Source of the DNA: Candidatus Peribacteria bacterium
GTDB lineage: Bacteria; Patescibacteriota; Gracilibacteria; Peribacterales; Peribacteraceae
DNA length: 64,000 nucleotides
Direction: 5' to 3'
Assembly (NCBI GenBank): GCA_020632295.1
Contig: JACKFU010000002.1
Coordinates: 372,001-436,000 of the forward strand
Shown here: positions 8,059 through 17,191 of the stretch, piece after piece
Numbering within the stretch: the stretch's first letter is position 1
Layout of the letters: every line of letters begins with the position of its first letter
The notes under the pieces: model-generated
Told to the model about the DNA's origin: nothing
The model's database searches: none
What the model saw: the letters and a program-made list of their open reading frames with translations, nothing else
Made by a program: the position numbers and the translations under genes

Positions 8059-8883
8059 ATGCCTGAAGCTGAATCACCAACACCGGAGGAACAAGCAACA
8101 AACAACAAAACTTCAGAAAAAGAGGAAAAAACTTCAAGTAATGAGGTGCAAAATCTCCTGTTAAAAGATGTCGAAGTTACTGAAGAAAATCGTAAACATA
8201 TTGCTACAGCAATAGAAAGCGTTCGACGTGAACTCAATACATTACTGAGCACTTTGACTAGTCAGGAACGGCTTTCTCTGAAAAACAAAAGTCAATACTA
8301 CTCTCTAGTCCGCAGCTCTGATGGTAATAGTGGAGGAATGAGAACAGATCACCAGATAGAAGTTGATTTACCTGAATCTATTCAAAATGAAAGTGTTGAA
8401 GACATAGAGAAGCATCGGCTACATGTTCTGAGTTTAGCATCGAACCTTATGAATGACACTCGTGTAGAACTCAATGATCAGCAGAAAAAGAAATTGGAGA
8501 GTGCAACCACTGTAAACAATATCACTCCGAACAGCTCAGATACTGATACACAAATATCACCACAAGCACAGAAGACTAATCCTCCTCCGCTTCCGAAAAG
8601 CTCTGATACAAAAGTGGCCCGAGATCCAGAAGTTCCAAAACCCCCTCCTCTTCCCAAGAAAAAGCTATCGTTTTGGCAAAAAGCAACTTTTCCTATTGTT
8701 CATCCGATAAAAACACTATGGGGCACTACTTATCCTCTTCGTCATCCAAAAAAATCTGGAAAATGGCTATGGGAATCTGGGAAAAAGGCAAACAGCTGGT
8801 TCGATGCTCATTTCACTGATGCGAAGTGGCTCAATACATTTAACATCTTTAGTGAGCACTTTTTCTTGCGATCGAAGAAATGA
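8059..8883 (+). CDS. Proline-rich protein of unknown function
   Basis: About 274 residues, starting MPEAESPTPEEQ. The N-terminal third is acidic and probably disordered. A helical middle (ENRKHIATAIESVRRELNTLL) leads to two PPPLPK motifs and a basic, Trp-rich C-terminus (FWQKATFPIVHPIKTLWG, SGKWLWESGKKANSWF). No signal peptide or clear transmembrane helix is seen. The ATG is 6 nt after a TATACT -10, so the longer TTG-initiated frame is unlikely. The stop overlaps the next start (ATGA), implying translational coupling with the 8880 gene. The function is unknown. Confidence 0.65.
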   Translation: MPEAESPTPEEQATNNKTSEKEEKTSSNEVQNLLLKDVEVTEENRKHIATAIESVRRELNTLLSTLTSQERLSLKNKSQYYSLVRSSDGNSGGMRTDHQIEVDLPESIQNESVEDIEKHRLHVLSLASNLMNDTRVELNDQQKKKLESATTVNNITPNSSDTDTQISPQAQKTNPPPLPKSSDTKVARDPEVPKPPPLPKKKLSFWQKATFPIVHPIKTLWGTTYPLRHPKKSGKWLWESGKKANSWFDAHFTDAKWLNTFNIFSEHFFLRSKK

Positions 8884-10022
8884 ACTCTCTCCATCGACGT
8901 TGGCATCTACACACGCCATGGCACCGTGAGCGCCGTGAACTGTATGTGGACAATGTTGATACCATCATGAATGCATATGACCATTGGCCCGATGAACAAC
9001 AGGCGAATATCGATACACTTGCTGCAACTCTGCAATCAAAAACTGATGCGAAACGATTCCTGGATACTTTTAGTATCTATCAGCAAAATGCATGGACTGA
9101 AGGCGATATAGAACAGTATGCAAAACTACATGCCAATACCGACCCAAATAGCATCTCTACGTTTCTGCTGAATATATTATTAAAGCGCAGAGACCCCGAT
9201 GTACACATTCGCCTTGCTGCAGATACTCAACTCAATAACCTTCTTGAGTACCTCAATAAACGTCGTGACATACTTAACGAAACACGCGATGAACTGTCGT
9301 ATGCCTCAGAAAGACAGGAGTTTCCCACCCCAGCTCATGAAGCGTGGGACAAGACGAAAGAAATTGCTGGCGGATTTTTGGATGGATTTAATAATGGAAC
9401 TGGCAAAGAAAAGCTCACCATGATCGCTGGGGCAGTTGTTGCACTTATGCTTCTTCGCAAGATGATGGATAGTTCTAAAAAATTCAAAACTGCTGTTGGC
9501 GTTGCAATTGGAGGAAGCGTTTTAGTTGCTGCAATCGGCGCGCTCAACCGAACAGTCGAACGCACATCCGGTAAACCTATTTTTAATCTGGAAGGAGGAC
9601 CGTGGTTCCCTATGGTTACAGAAACACAGGAGCAATGGGATGCGCAAAAGCATGAACGCGAACTGAATTTGGAGTGGAAGCGTTTACGCGAAAAAGGTAT
9701 CCCGGTAGATGTTATTACGAGCATTGTCAGTACTAATGAAGAAAAACGTCGGTATGCATTTGGTATAACGAATGTGTGTGCTCTTGATATGAAAGAACTA
9801 CAAGCTCTATATTTGCAACATAGAAACAATAAAATTATTCCAGAGAGTGTTATGCCTCGTGCTGTTTTTGATGAAGATCATCTTAGTGAAACAGAACGCT
9901 TTATCTTGGTGGAAGACATTGCCCATGATCTTCGATGCTTAGACAGTAGTGGAAACTGGCAGTGGAGTACTCCTGAGATGGAGAAAAAAAATGTACTTAC
10001 AGCTATCCTCACTACTTTATAA
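8880..10022 (+). CDS. Membrane-associated protein of unknown function, coupled to upstream gene
   Basis: About 380 residues. The N-terminal half is soluble and helical. A pair of hydrophobic segments follows near residues 177-220 (LTMIAGAVVALMLLRKMM, TAVGVAIGGSVLVAAIGAL). The C-terminal half is charged, with no recognised motifs. It overlaps the upstream proline-rich gene by 4 nt and ends at a strong hairpin shared with the convergent SPFH gene. I do not recognise the family. The tight coupling suggests the two products act together, perhaps at the membrane. Confidence 0.65.
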   Translation: MNSLHRRWHLHTPWHRERRELYVDNVDTIMNAYDHWPDEQQANIDTLAATLQSKTDAKRFLDTFSIYQQNAWTEGDIEQYAKLHANTDPNSISTFLLNILLKRRDPDVHIRLAADTQLNNLLEYLNKRRDILNETRDELSYASERQEFPTPAHEAWDKTKEIAGGFLDGFNNGTGKEKLTMIAGAVVALMLLRKMMDSSKKFKTAVGVAIGGSVLVAAIGALNRTVERTSGKPIFNLEGGPWFPMVTETQEQWDAQKHERELNLEWKRLREKGIPVDVITSIVSTNEEKRRYAFGITNVCALDMKELQALYLQHRNNKIIPESVMPRAVFDEDHLSETERFILVEDIAHDLRCLDSSGNWQWSTPEMEKKNVLTAILTTL

Positions 10023-10051
10023 AAAACCCGCAACGCGCCATGCGCTGCGGG
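10021..10051 (-). terminator. Rho-independent terminator between convergent genes
   Basis: A 25-nt GC-rich hairpin (10027-10051; outer stem CCCGCA/TGCGGG) is followed on the minus strand by a run of six U, so it ends the SPFH gene transcript. In the plus direction the U-tract is weak, though the hairpin may still help stop the 8880 operon. Confidence 0.8.
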
Positions 10052-10077
10052 GGTAGGGTTTGTCGGACCGTTAAATA

Positions 10078-11511
10078 TTAGGATTCAGTCTCAACAGAAG
10101 ATAGTGTCTTTGCCCTTTTGGAAGGCATATCTTCTCCTTCAAGCTGTGTCCCAACTTTCCTCACAAGCGGGGTGTCCATGATCTGCGTGAGCAATTCATC
10201 ACTTATACCGCACGCTTTCGCAACTGCTAGGGCAACATCTTGGAGCCCTAATTGTCGGATCAGTAAAATGAGATTTCCGGCATTGGATATGCCATTATCT
10301 TTCATAAACTGATCTATAAGAGTTGCATCAAACGTTCCATCGCGAAGTGCGACCTCAATGTCCGCAAGCCTCTTTTGCAGATCAACTTGCGCACGCGCAG
10401 CAGCAACTTCTACCAGCTTGCCTTCGAGAACTTTTTGTCGATCAGCAATCTTGCCATCGGTCATTTGCTCAGCCTCCACCGATCGATCTCGTTGCCGTTC
10501 TTGGAAGACCTTAAGGTTTGCTCTTTTCTCAGCTATCTCCATGTCTCTCTTTGCTTCAACATCTGCTAAACTTAGTTCATCGATAGCCTTGGTATACCTA
10601 CTAGGTGATATTCCACCTATCTGCACGTTTACGATTTGAATCCCTTCAACTAGTAACAGTTTTTCAAGAGCAACAAATAGTGGACCACTAACAAGATCTT
10701 TGTTCTTAATGATCTCATCTAGGTATATTCCTTTAGTAACCAAGCTGTTTACCGCGGCGTCCAGACCTTGTGCGATAAGTGGAGGGAGCATGGCCTCAAC
10801 AGCTTTATATCTAGCTTCATCTGCCTTTGCAAGTGTGCTTGCACTATGTCGACTCAAGTTGTCCAAAAGCCTTGCTTCGATTGTTGGAATAAAGGTCTTT
10901 TTCGGATCACGTCGATCTTGAAAGGGAAGTCTCAAGGTGACTGAAATCTGTAATGCCTCATCTGTACTGTTCATTCCATTAACCTGTTCAGTGTCACTCA
11001 ATTGAACTTTTGGCTTAGGGCCATGAGAAATTCTTACAGGTATTGGACTTGGATTTTGTTTAGAGACATCTCCATCAAACACTACAGAAAAATCATTTCC
11101 TATTGCACGAATGATTTTCTTAATGAAAAGAGCACCAACGAGCGTATTTGTATACAAGACATTTTGACCAAATCTTTGTACCCAAAAATACTGGTGTGGC
11201 GCTATAGGAATGGCAGCTTTGTGATGAGCCAATCCAAGACAAGCCGAAACAATCGCACCAATCACATACGCTATACGCTTGTATGTTTCTTGCTCTATAT
11301 AAGCAAAGAAAGCGCATACAACTGCGGTAACAAGCAATAGGAATAACACCAGCACATAGAAGATAAAGTCTCTTCCTCTTGTTCCTGGTCTGCTTCCCTT
11401 TACTTCCAATTCCTTAAAGTCACCGTTTGCATCGCGAATGACAAGAACCTCCTGTTGAAACTTCGTTGCAAATAGTAACCAAGACAAAAACTCATAGATA
11501 GTGTTGATCAT
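10078..11511 (-). CDS. SPFH/band-7-like membrane protein
   Basis: About 477 residues from ATG 11511, which has one of the few clear ribosome-binding sites here (AAGGAG, 8 nt upstream). Two N-terminal transmembrane helices occur near residues 50-73 and 80-98 (FIFYVLVLFLLLVTAVVCAFFAY; IAYVIGAIVSACLGLA). An SPFH-like domain then includes a helical assembly region (ALEKLLLVEGIQIVNVQIGGISPSRY) and a long Ala/Glu/Lys/Arg-rich coiled coil (AKRDMEIAEKRANLKVFQERQR...). The C-terminus is polar. SPFH proteins (flotillin/stomatin/HflK) form membrane-microdomain cages; the specific role here is unknown. An unusual hairpin lies just upstream. Confidence 0.6.
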   Translation of the reverse strand: MINTIYEFLSWLLFATKFQQEVLVIRDANGDFKELEVKGSRPGTRGRDFIFYVLVLFLLLVTAVVCAFFAYIEQETYKRIAYVIGAIVSACLGLAHHKAAIPIAPHQYFWVQRFGQNVLYTNTLVGALFIKKIIRAIGNDFSVVFDGDVSKQNPSPIPVRISHGPKPKVQLSDTEQVNGMNSTDEALQISVTLRLPFQDRRDPKKTFIPTIEARLLDNLSRHSASTLAKADEARYKAVEAMLPPLIAQGLDAAVNSLVTKGIYLDEIIKNKDLVSGPLFVALEKLLLVEGIQIVNVQIGGISPSRYTKAIDELSLADVEAKRDMEIAEKRANLKVFQERQRDRSVEAEQMTDGKIADRQKVLEGKLVEVAAARAQVDLQKRLADIEVALRDGTFDATLIDQFMKDNGISNAGNLILLIRQLGLQDVALAVAKACGISDELLTQIMDTPLVRKVGTQLEGEDMPSKRAKTLSSVETES

Positions 11512-11537
11512 CTTACATACTCCTTGTATTCGTTTTT

Positions 11538-11586
11538 CGGTCCGACGATGTGAAAGATCACCGTGATCTTTACACGGATCAGACCG
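11538..11586 (-). promoter_or_regulatory. Nested hairpin in SPFH-gene leader
   Basis: The inner near-perfect palindrome GTGAAAGATCAC / GTGATCTTTACAC (11550-11575) is enclosed by a CGGTC/GACCG outer stem (11538-11542, 11582-11586). It lies just upstream of the AAGGAG ribosome-binding site, so it is either a 5' UTR structure or a dyad operator. No U-run follows, so it is unlikely to be a simple terminator. Confidence 0.45.
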
Positions 11587-11634
11587 GAAGTGGCTGATCA
11601 TGCAAAAAATATCACATTTCTGTATTTTGTCAAT

Positions 11635-13242
11635 TTAAATATACCTCCTCGCACTTACCAGTAACCACGCAACAGACTGACCGAATAGGAGTACCCACGG
11701 TAACCCGCCTGTTCCCGCGCTCTCCTGTTCCCCTGAATCCTGATTTCTCTCTTCTTCTAGCGAAATTATCCTACTATCAACCCCTCGTGGATCAGGAACG
11801 AACGCAGGAGTTTTTGCTTCTGTTTTTGTTGTATAAATTTTTTGTTCAATTACTAGAGAAGAGGTACTGCTCTGCGATGAAGACGAGCTTGATGATTGCT
11901 GCGGTTCTTCCTCAATGCTCATTGCCAGAAATTCGTCCTTCTCAATTGCCAGCTTTCGACTCAGAAGATCGTGCTGCAGGAGTACTCCTTCCTCTGTGTA
12001 GACATACGCGTCGATGACCGGCCTTGCGGCATCCCAGTTCACGCTCTGTGGATCGAGATAAATAATCTCCCCTTCCTGTAGCGGAATACTCGAACCGCGA
12101 AGTACCGTAATGCCAGTCAGTGCCACCTCGATAGAAGGATGCAAAGCGAGATGTGCAGAGTGCGCCCAGTACTTCTCTACTCGGGGAAGGATTCCCACAA
12201 AACTGGTTGGAATGAGTGCTACAGAAAGTGATGAACGGTCGTTAACCGCAACTACTTCAACAGGCATTTTTTGCAGTGATTCTTTCATGGGCCTTACTAC
12301 TTGCCACGGAGCAGGATTATTCCATGCAATAGATGACACTACTGTTCCATCGGGTGCGATGAGACGAGCGGTGTCTCTCTCGGGGGTAAACGAAATACCA
12401 ATCCACTGTGCAGTAAATGTACGCTCACGACTTTCACGAAAAACAATACCATCAAGATTCACCGGCTGACTCCCGCCACTACGGTTATCGAGTGTCCATC
12501 CATCAAGTGTTGCACGCCTACCACCGGTGTAACGAAAAATAATCTGCTGATCCTGCCTCTTACCGCTTGGGGGCTTTGGAATGATTCCGGTAATTGTAAG
12601 ATCGCCGTTAGCAGCTGGAGATATTTCTTTTGGCTTGATGATGCCATTGCCGGAGGAAGCTGAGGAAGCAGAAGATGTAGAGGGTGCAGAAGGTGCAGAA
12701 GATGCAGAAGATGCAGAAGATGCAGAGGAAGCAGAAGAGGAACTTTCCTCTTCATCTGCCCAGTTTTCTTTTAATGAACCTGGAGCAAGAGGATCGATAC
12801 GCACCATGCTTCTGTACGGGTCTTTTCCTCCTGCGAAGGGTGCGCCCACTCCATCATCTGCTTCGTCAATTACGGTACCACTGTCATCGAGAATACGGAC
12901 CAGGAGTTTTGTATTCGGCAAACTGACAGCAGACGTAATAATGTCTGGCTCCTCTGTGAGAGCAGACTCCTCTTTGGGGTAGTTACTGATGAGAAGTGTC
13001 TGCCCTGGCACTAGACTTACCCCTGTAAACGTCACCATTGCCTCGTCGTCTCCACTCGATTTTCTTGTAGTGATTTGCCATCCGGTTAGGTCTACTGAGG
13101 TGTCTGAGACGTTTTGAATACGAAGCCACTCGTCGGAAGTCGAGATCTCAGATCCCACCCAGCGCAGCTCCATGACAGCAACCTGTGCACATACCTGTGC
13201 AGGAGCAAGAAGCATGCCGATAACGAGTGCGATTAATCGCAT
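11635..13242 (-). CDS. Secreted lamin-tail-domain (LTD) protein with Ser/Ala linker and C-terminal anchor
   Basis: About 535 residues. After a signal peptide (MRLIALVIGMLLAPAQVCAQ) comes an LTD-type beta domain (ELRWVGSEISTSDEWLRIQN ... VDLTGWQI), then a Ser/Ala/Pro low-complexity linker encoded by triplet repeats. A second LTD-like region (GRRATLDGWTLDNRSGG) and a C-terminal hydrophobic stretch (GLPWVLLFGQSVAWLLVSARRYI) follow, suggesting cell-surface anchoring. LTDs occur in bacterial surface and extracellular proteins and may bind proteins or DNA. ATG 13242 is preferred over 13260 because it starts the signal peptide. It belongs to a run of surface proteins (11.6-18 kb). Confidence 0.75.
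   Translation of the reverse strand: MRLIALVIGMLLAPAQVCAQVAVMELRWVGSEISTSDEWLRIQNVSDTSVDLTGWQITTRKSSGDDEAMVTFTGVSLVPGQTLLISNYPKEESALTEEPDIITSAVSLPNTKLLVRILDDSGTVIDEADDGVGAPFAGGKDPYRSMVRIDPLAPGSLKENWADEEESSSSASSASSASSASSAPSAPSTSSASSASSGNGIIKPKEISPAANGDLTITGIIPKPPSGKRQDQQIIFRYTGGRRATLDGWTLDNRSGGSQPVNLDGIVFRESRERTFTAQWIGISFTPERDTARLIAPDGTVVSSIAWNNPAPWQVVRPMKESLQKMPVEVVAVNDRSSLSVALIPTSFVGILPRVEKYWAHSAHLALHPSIEVALTGITVLRGSSIPLQEGEIIYLDPQSVNWDAARPVIDAYVYTEEGVLLQHDLLSRKLAIEKDEFLAMSIEEEPQQSSSSSSSQSSTSSLVIEQKIYTTKTEAKTPAFVPDPRGVDSRIISLEEERNQDSGEQESAGTGGLPWVLLFGQSVAWLLVSARRYI
12652..12745. repeat. Triplet-type low-complexity repeat (GCAGAAGAT units)
   Basis: Runs of the 9-mer GATGCAGAA and variants encode the Ser/Ala linker of the LTD protein on the opposite strand. 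Repeat number probably varies by slippage, so linker length may differ between strains. Confidence 0.8.
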
Positions 13243-13509
13243 GGCCGAGCATTTCACCACAAACGTGCCTCACTGCCGATATTATAAAAATGGCTTTCTG
13301 TAGAGGTAATCCTGTTTTTGGCTTTCTGAAGCGACGTAAGGAGTTCTTTACACTCGAAGAACCCTGCCATATTTTCCCTATCGGTTTCTCGCAATCGAGT
13401 TTTGAATACGCTATAATGCCAGTATTGAATGATTTCGGGGCAGGTATCCTACAATTGACTTTATCAAAGCAACGGAATACACCACTGCTCCACTAACCCC
13501 CTACCATAT

Positions 13510-15072
13510 ATGGATAAAGCATACGTCATTGTATTCATCGGAATGATGTCTGGCTTTGCCCTCGGTGTCCTTGTTGGCTTCTTTTGGTTCTCAAAAGGCA
13601 AACGCATTAGCGATAAATTGCAGACGCAAATTGCCGAAAAAGAGCGAGATCTCCAAAAGGTAGAACACAAGATATCCGAAGCAAAAAACCAGATAAAAAC
13701 CGCAGAAGCAGAAGCACGCGCAAGTGCAAAAGACATTATTTCTGAAGCAAAGCTCGAAGCGCATGAGCTTGAGAAAAAACTCGAACAACAAGGTGCGCGC
13801 CTTGAAGAAAAAGAAAAACAGCTTGATGAAAAAGTCCGCGAAGTTCAGCGTCAACGCGATGCTGTTTCTGTGCAACAAGAAAAAGTTCATGAGCTAAAAG
13901 AAGAGCTTTCCGATGCAGCTTCCAAACATCGTGAAGCGTTGGAAAGTGTTGCCAAACTCTCGCAGGAAGATGCAAAAGCACAACTCTTACAAGCAGTTGA
14001 AACCGAATTCTCTGAGTTCTTTGCAAGCCAAGTCAAACTCATGAAACAGGATATGGAAGAGGAGTACGAAGAAAAGGCAAAGGACATCATGGCGCAGGCC
14101 ATGCAACGCTATGCATCGGAAGTTGCTACGGAATCGACATCAACCATTGTTCAGCTCCCATCGGATGACGTAAAAGGAAAGATTATCGGTAAGGAAGGGC
14201 GTAATATTACCGCCTTTGAACAGGCGACTGGTGTCGACATCATTATTGATGATACGCCGGAAGCTATTGTGATTTCCGGGTACGATCTTGCGCGCAGATA
14301 TGTTGCTAAACTTGCTATGGAAAAGCTGATTAAAGATGGCCGCATTCAACCAGCGCGCATTGAAGAGGTTGTTGAGAAGATGAAGAAAGAAGTCGGAAAA
14401 ATGATGGTGGAATTTGGCAAACGTGCCACGGAAGAACTTGGGATTACTGGGTATCCACCAGAACTTCTTAAGATTATAGGACGTCTTCGCTTCCGCACGA
14501 GTTACGGACAAAATATTTTGAAGCACTCCATCGAAATGGCGAATATTGGCCGCGTGATGGCCGAAGAGATCGGTGCCGATCCACAAATTGTTGTTGAAGG
14601 GTGTCTCCTGCACGACGTTGGTAAGGCACTCGACCATGAAGTTGCCGGTACCCACGTTGAGATTGGTGTAGAAATCTGTAAAAAGTTTAAAGTGCGCGAT
14701 GCTGTAACACACTGTGTTGCTGCTCACCACGAAGATATTCCTATTGAGACAGCAGAAGCATTTGTTGTTGCAGCTGCAGATGCCATTTCCGGTGCCAGAC
14801 CCGGCGCACGGAGAGAATCTGTTGAAGCCTACATAAAGAGACTTAAAGAGCTTGAAGAAACCGCTAAGAGTTTCGATGGCGTTCATCGTGCGTTTGCCAT
14901 CTCTGCAGGACGAGAAATTCGTGTCTACGTCGATACCGCAAAAATTGACGATATTGGCCAAGAGAAGCTTGCTAAAGATATCGCCAAGAAGATCGAAGAT
15001 GAGCTTACGTATCCGGGTGTGATTAAAGTGAACGTTATTCGCGAGAGGAGGGTAGAGCAGCAGGCGACATAG
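13510..15072 (+). CDS. rny: Ribonuclease Y
   Basis: Membrane-anchored endoribonuclease that initiates mRNA decay (520 residues, standard length). Order: N-terminal transmembrane helix (residues ~4-27), long Glu/Lys-rich coiled coil (~30-200), KH domain (IVQLPSDDVKGKIIGKEGRN, from ~215), HD domain with HSIEMANIG and LLHDVGKALDHE (~339-372) supplying the metal-binding His-Asp pair, and the conserved C-terminal tail. A candidate TATAAT lies about 100 nt upstream (near 13411-13416). It is followed by a strong terminator, so it is probably a single-gene transcription unit. Confidence 0.97.
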   Translation: MDKAYVIVFIGMMSGFALGVLVGFFWFSKGKRISDKLQTQIAEKERDLQKVEHKISEAKNQIKTAEAEARASAKDIISEAKLEAHELEKKLEQQGARLEEKEKQLDEKVREVQRQRDAVSVQQEKVHELKEELSDAASKHREALESVAKLSQEDAKAQLLQAVETEFSEFFASQVKLMKQDMEEEYEEKAKDIMAQAMQRYASEVATESTSTIVQLPSDDVKGKIIGKEGRNITAFEQATGVDIIIDDTPEAIVISGYDLARRYVAKLAMEKLIKDGRIQPARIEEVVEKMKKEVGKMMVEFGKRATEELGITGYPPELLKIIGRLRFRTSYGQNILKHSIEMANIGRVMAEEIGADPQIVVEGCLLHDVGKALDHEVAGTHVEIGVEICKKFKVRDAVTHCVAAHHEDIPIETAEAFVVAAADAISGARPGARRESVEAYIKRLKELEETAKSFDGVHRAFAISAGREIRVYVDTAKIDDIGQEKLAKDIAKKIEDELTYPGVIKVNVIRERRVEQQAT

Positions 15073-15093
15073 CAGAGGTAACAGAGGTTTAAG

Positions 15094-15123
15094 AAGGTAC
15101 AGAGGTGAACCTCTGTACCTTTT
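15094..15123 (+). terminator. Rho-independent terminator after rny
   Basis: A 13-bp perfect stem (AAGGTACAGAGGT / ACCTCTGTACCTT, 2-nt GA loop), with the T-run overlapping the 3' end of the stem. It lies about 22 nt after the rny stop codon. Confidence 0.85.
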
Positions 15124-15217
15124 GCCACTTCTGCACCCTTTGTCCCCCCTCTGAATCATCTCTTCACAAATTCGGCTGGATTTGCTATACTAGAGAGAAA
15201 CTTATACCCACACCCCT

Positions 15218-16510
15218 ATGAAGTACCGTTTCTCTTCGCTTAGTGCTACAGCATTTGCACTCGTTGCTGTCACTGTCAGCTCCACGGCTGTCATTCGAAG
15301 TTACGCACCGGACGATATCGTCCTTGTTCCACCAATGCTGGGTGATGGGCGTCTGTTTACCGCGCAGACTGCGGCGAACATGCCAATCAACGAATTTACT
15401 GCTGAGGAAGCTGCTCTAGGCATCGTACTTCCCGCAGACTCGCATAACTTTGTGACGTGCGACACTGGTGGGAGTGTCGCCACAAACAACCATAATTTAG
15501 GAAACGTTCGAACATGGATGTACGAGTTTACAGGAGATGAGCCTCCATTTACGGGAGACTTCTTTATCTCCGCTGGTGAACTTAGTGCAAATTCGAATCT
15601 TTCAACACTGAATGTGCTGAATACATTTAATGAAGGCAAGCGCTACTACCAAATGGGTGCAGTTGAAATGTACTTCCAGTGCGGTGACGGGCTTTCGCTT
15701 ACAGAACTCTGCGGTAATGGAACGCTCGAAGGAAATGAGCAGTGTGATGATGGAAATACAGTCGGCAAAGACGGCTGTAGTAGCATATGTACAGTAGAAA
15801 TAGGGTATGACTGTACAGGTGAACAAAACACCTGTGAACTTCTTGTCCCTGTCTTCCCTGGCACTATTGGTAGTAGCACGAGCAGTGCTGCTCCAACATC
15901 GTCTGCTGGAAGCAGCAAAGCTGAGCAGGTGCCAGCCTCGTCAGCAGCATCGTCAACCTCGAATTCTGCTGACCATGCGAAGATCACTGCAATTACCAAT
16001 GCCAACCCTGATGTAAATGGTACACAGGTGCCTACGGGACTTGCTGCGATTGGCCAGTTTAAATTTGCCACTGGGGCAAATGACATTGTTTTTCATAAAA
16101 TTGTCTTCGATATCCATGCGCCAAATGTGGCTCTTGCTGCATCATCATTTACCATCTACGACAAGGCAGATGCTACCAAGAAACAACCATGTACAACATA
16201 CTACCTGTCGGGCGATCCCTTTACTGGGCAGCATATTAGTGGATCGTTCTATGTACTGTGCGACGCGATGCCTGCATCTAATGGGGATCTGGACACCACC
16301 TTGGTTCTTGAAGGCAGTATTGCTAGTGCGCGTCTCAATACAGAAAAGCCAAGTTCACTCCAGGTAACACTGACAAACTTTACGGAGCCAGGAAGAATAT
16401 TTGGAGTACATGCAGGAGAATCTCATATTGAATGGGCTAGTAATAGCCAGCCATTCACCTGGGTGGATTACCCAGAAACAACTGTCAAATCTACCGCATA
16501 CAGCTCATAA
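15218..16510 (+). CDS. Secreted Cys-rich (DUF4215-type) protein with Ser-rich linker
   Basis: About 430 residues. N-terminal signal peptide (SSLSATAFALVAVTVSSTAVI). An extracellular domain leads into a Cys-rich segment, LCGNGTLEGNEQCDDGNTVG followed by KDGCSSIC, the hallmark of DUF4215/Myxococcus Cys-rich repeats that bind metal or are disulfide-stabilised. A Ser/Ala/Thr-rich linker and a C-terminal beta domain complete it. A TATACT element lies about 28 nt upstream. It heads a cluster of three surface-protein genes (15218, 16513, 17192). Probably a cell-surface or adhesive protein; the ligand is unknown. Confidence 0.7.
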   Translation: MKYRFSSLSATAFALVAVTVSSTAVIRSYAPDDIVLVPPMLGDGRLFTAQTAANMPINEFTAEEAALGIVLPADSHNFVTCDTGGSVATNNHNLGNVRTWMYEFTGDEPPFTGDFFISAGELSANSNLSTLNVLNTFNEGKRYYQMGAVEMYFQCGDGLSLTELCGNGTLEGNEQCDDGNTVGKDGCSSICTVEIGYDCTGEQNTCELLVPVFPGTIGSSTSSAAPTSSAGSSKAEQVPASSAASSTSNSADHAKITAITNANPDVNGTQVPTGLAAIGQFKFATGANDIVFHKIVFDIHAPNVALAASSFTIYDKADATKKQPCTTYYLSGDPFTGQHISGSFYVLCDAMPASNGDLDTTLVLEGSIASARLNTEKPSSLQVTLTNFTEPGRIFGVHAGESHIEWASNSQPFTWVDYPETTVKSTAYSS

Positions 16511-16512
16511 CC

Positions 16513-17175
16513 ATGCGTCGTCTTCTTACTCTTGCTGCCGTAACCTGTGCAGTTAGTACGCAGGTGGTACTCGCCTATCTGTCCCCAACGGAAGTATTTC
16601 CAGGACTCGATGTACCTGCGCAAGAGTTCTCCTCTGCATACTCGGAATCAAGCTCCGAAATAAGTACTATAGAAGCATCATCCAGTAGTACCCATAGTGC
16701 TGCACCCATCTTCTACAAAGGCGGAGAACGTGTACCACAGCATCCAAATCCAACATCTCAACCAGCGAAAGAAGAACCTGAGGAAAATATTTTTATGGAA
16801 GAGCAGACACCAGAGCCCACACCAGAGCCAGAGCCAACTGTTTCCCCAGAGGAAGAACTCACTGACGAAGAGCTCTTGCATATGCAAGAGCAGGCTCTTG
16901 CAGAAGAGGAGGCTGTACAAGAAGAAGGGGAAGAACCAAAGCTTTCTGCGCCTACAAGACGACCAAACGCCTTCAGTACAATCGTATCGAGCATGAAGTA
17001 TGGCATTGGCCTTATAGGCCTCGTGTTTGCAGGCTACTTCTATTGGACGTTTGGTAAACAAAAGTCTCAACCAAAACAGAGCAATATCAATGTACCGCAA
17101 GCAAGCCCAATGGTTGAAGAGTCTTCTCAGCGACTAGAGCAGGCACTCAAGGCAATGGACGAAGACAAACAGTAG
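16513..17175 (+). CDS. Single-pass surface protein, acidic/Pro-rich
   Basis: About 220 residues: signal peptide (LLTLAAVTCAVSTQVVLA), Ser-rich then Glu/Pro-rich extracellular region (TPEPTPEPEPTVSPEEELTD), and a transmembrane helix near residues 160-178 (YGIGLIGLVFAGYFYWTFG) with a short basic cytoplasmic tail. It starts 2 nt after the DUF4215 protein's stop, so it is in the same operon. No enzymatic motif is seen; probably a cell-wall-spanning or stalk-like element. Confidence 0.65.
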   Translation: MRRLLTLAAVTCAVSTQVVLAYLSPTEVFPGLDVPAQEFSSAYSESSSEISTIEASSSSTHSAAPIFYKGGERVPQHPNPTSQPAKEEPEENIFMEEQTPEPTPEPEPTVSPEEELTDEELLHMQEQALAEEEAVQEEGEEPKLSAPTRRPNAFSTIVSSMKYGIGLIGLVFAGYFYWTFGKQKSQPKQSNINVPQASPMVEESSQRLEQALKAMDEDKQ

Positions 17176-17178
17176 ACC

Positions 17179-17184
17179 TATACT
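17179..17184 (+). promoter_or_regulatory. -10 element for 17192 gene
   Basis: TATACT ends 7 nt before the GTG start at 17192, the window-wide leaderless spacing. It supports use of GTG. Confidence 0.5.
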
Positions 17185-17191
17185 GTCTACC

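Noticed and set aside
14140..15159. 339-residue minus-strand frame opposite rny
   Set aside because: Antisense shadow of rny; low-complexity Asn/Phe/Leu composition and no motifs.
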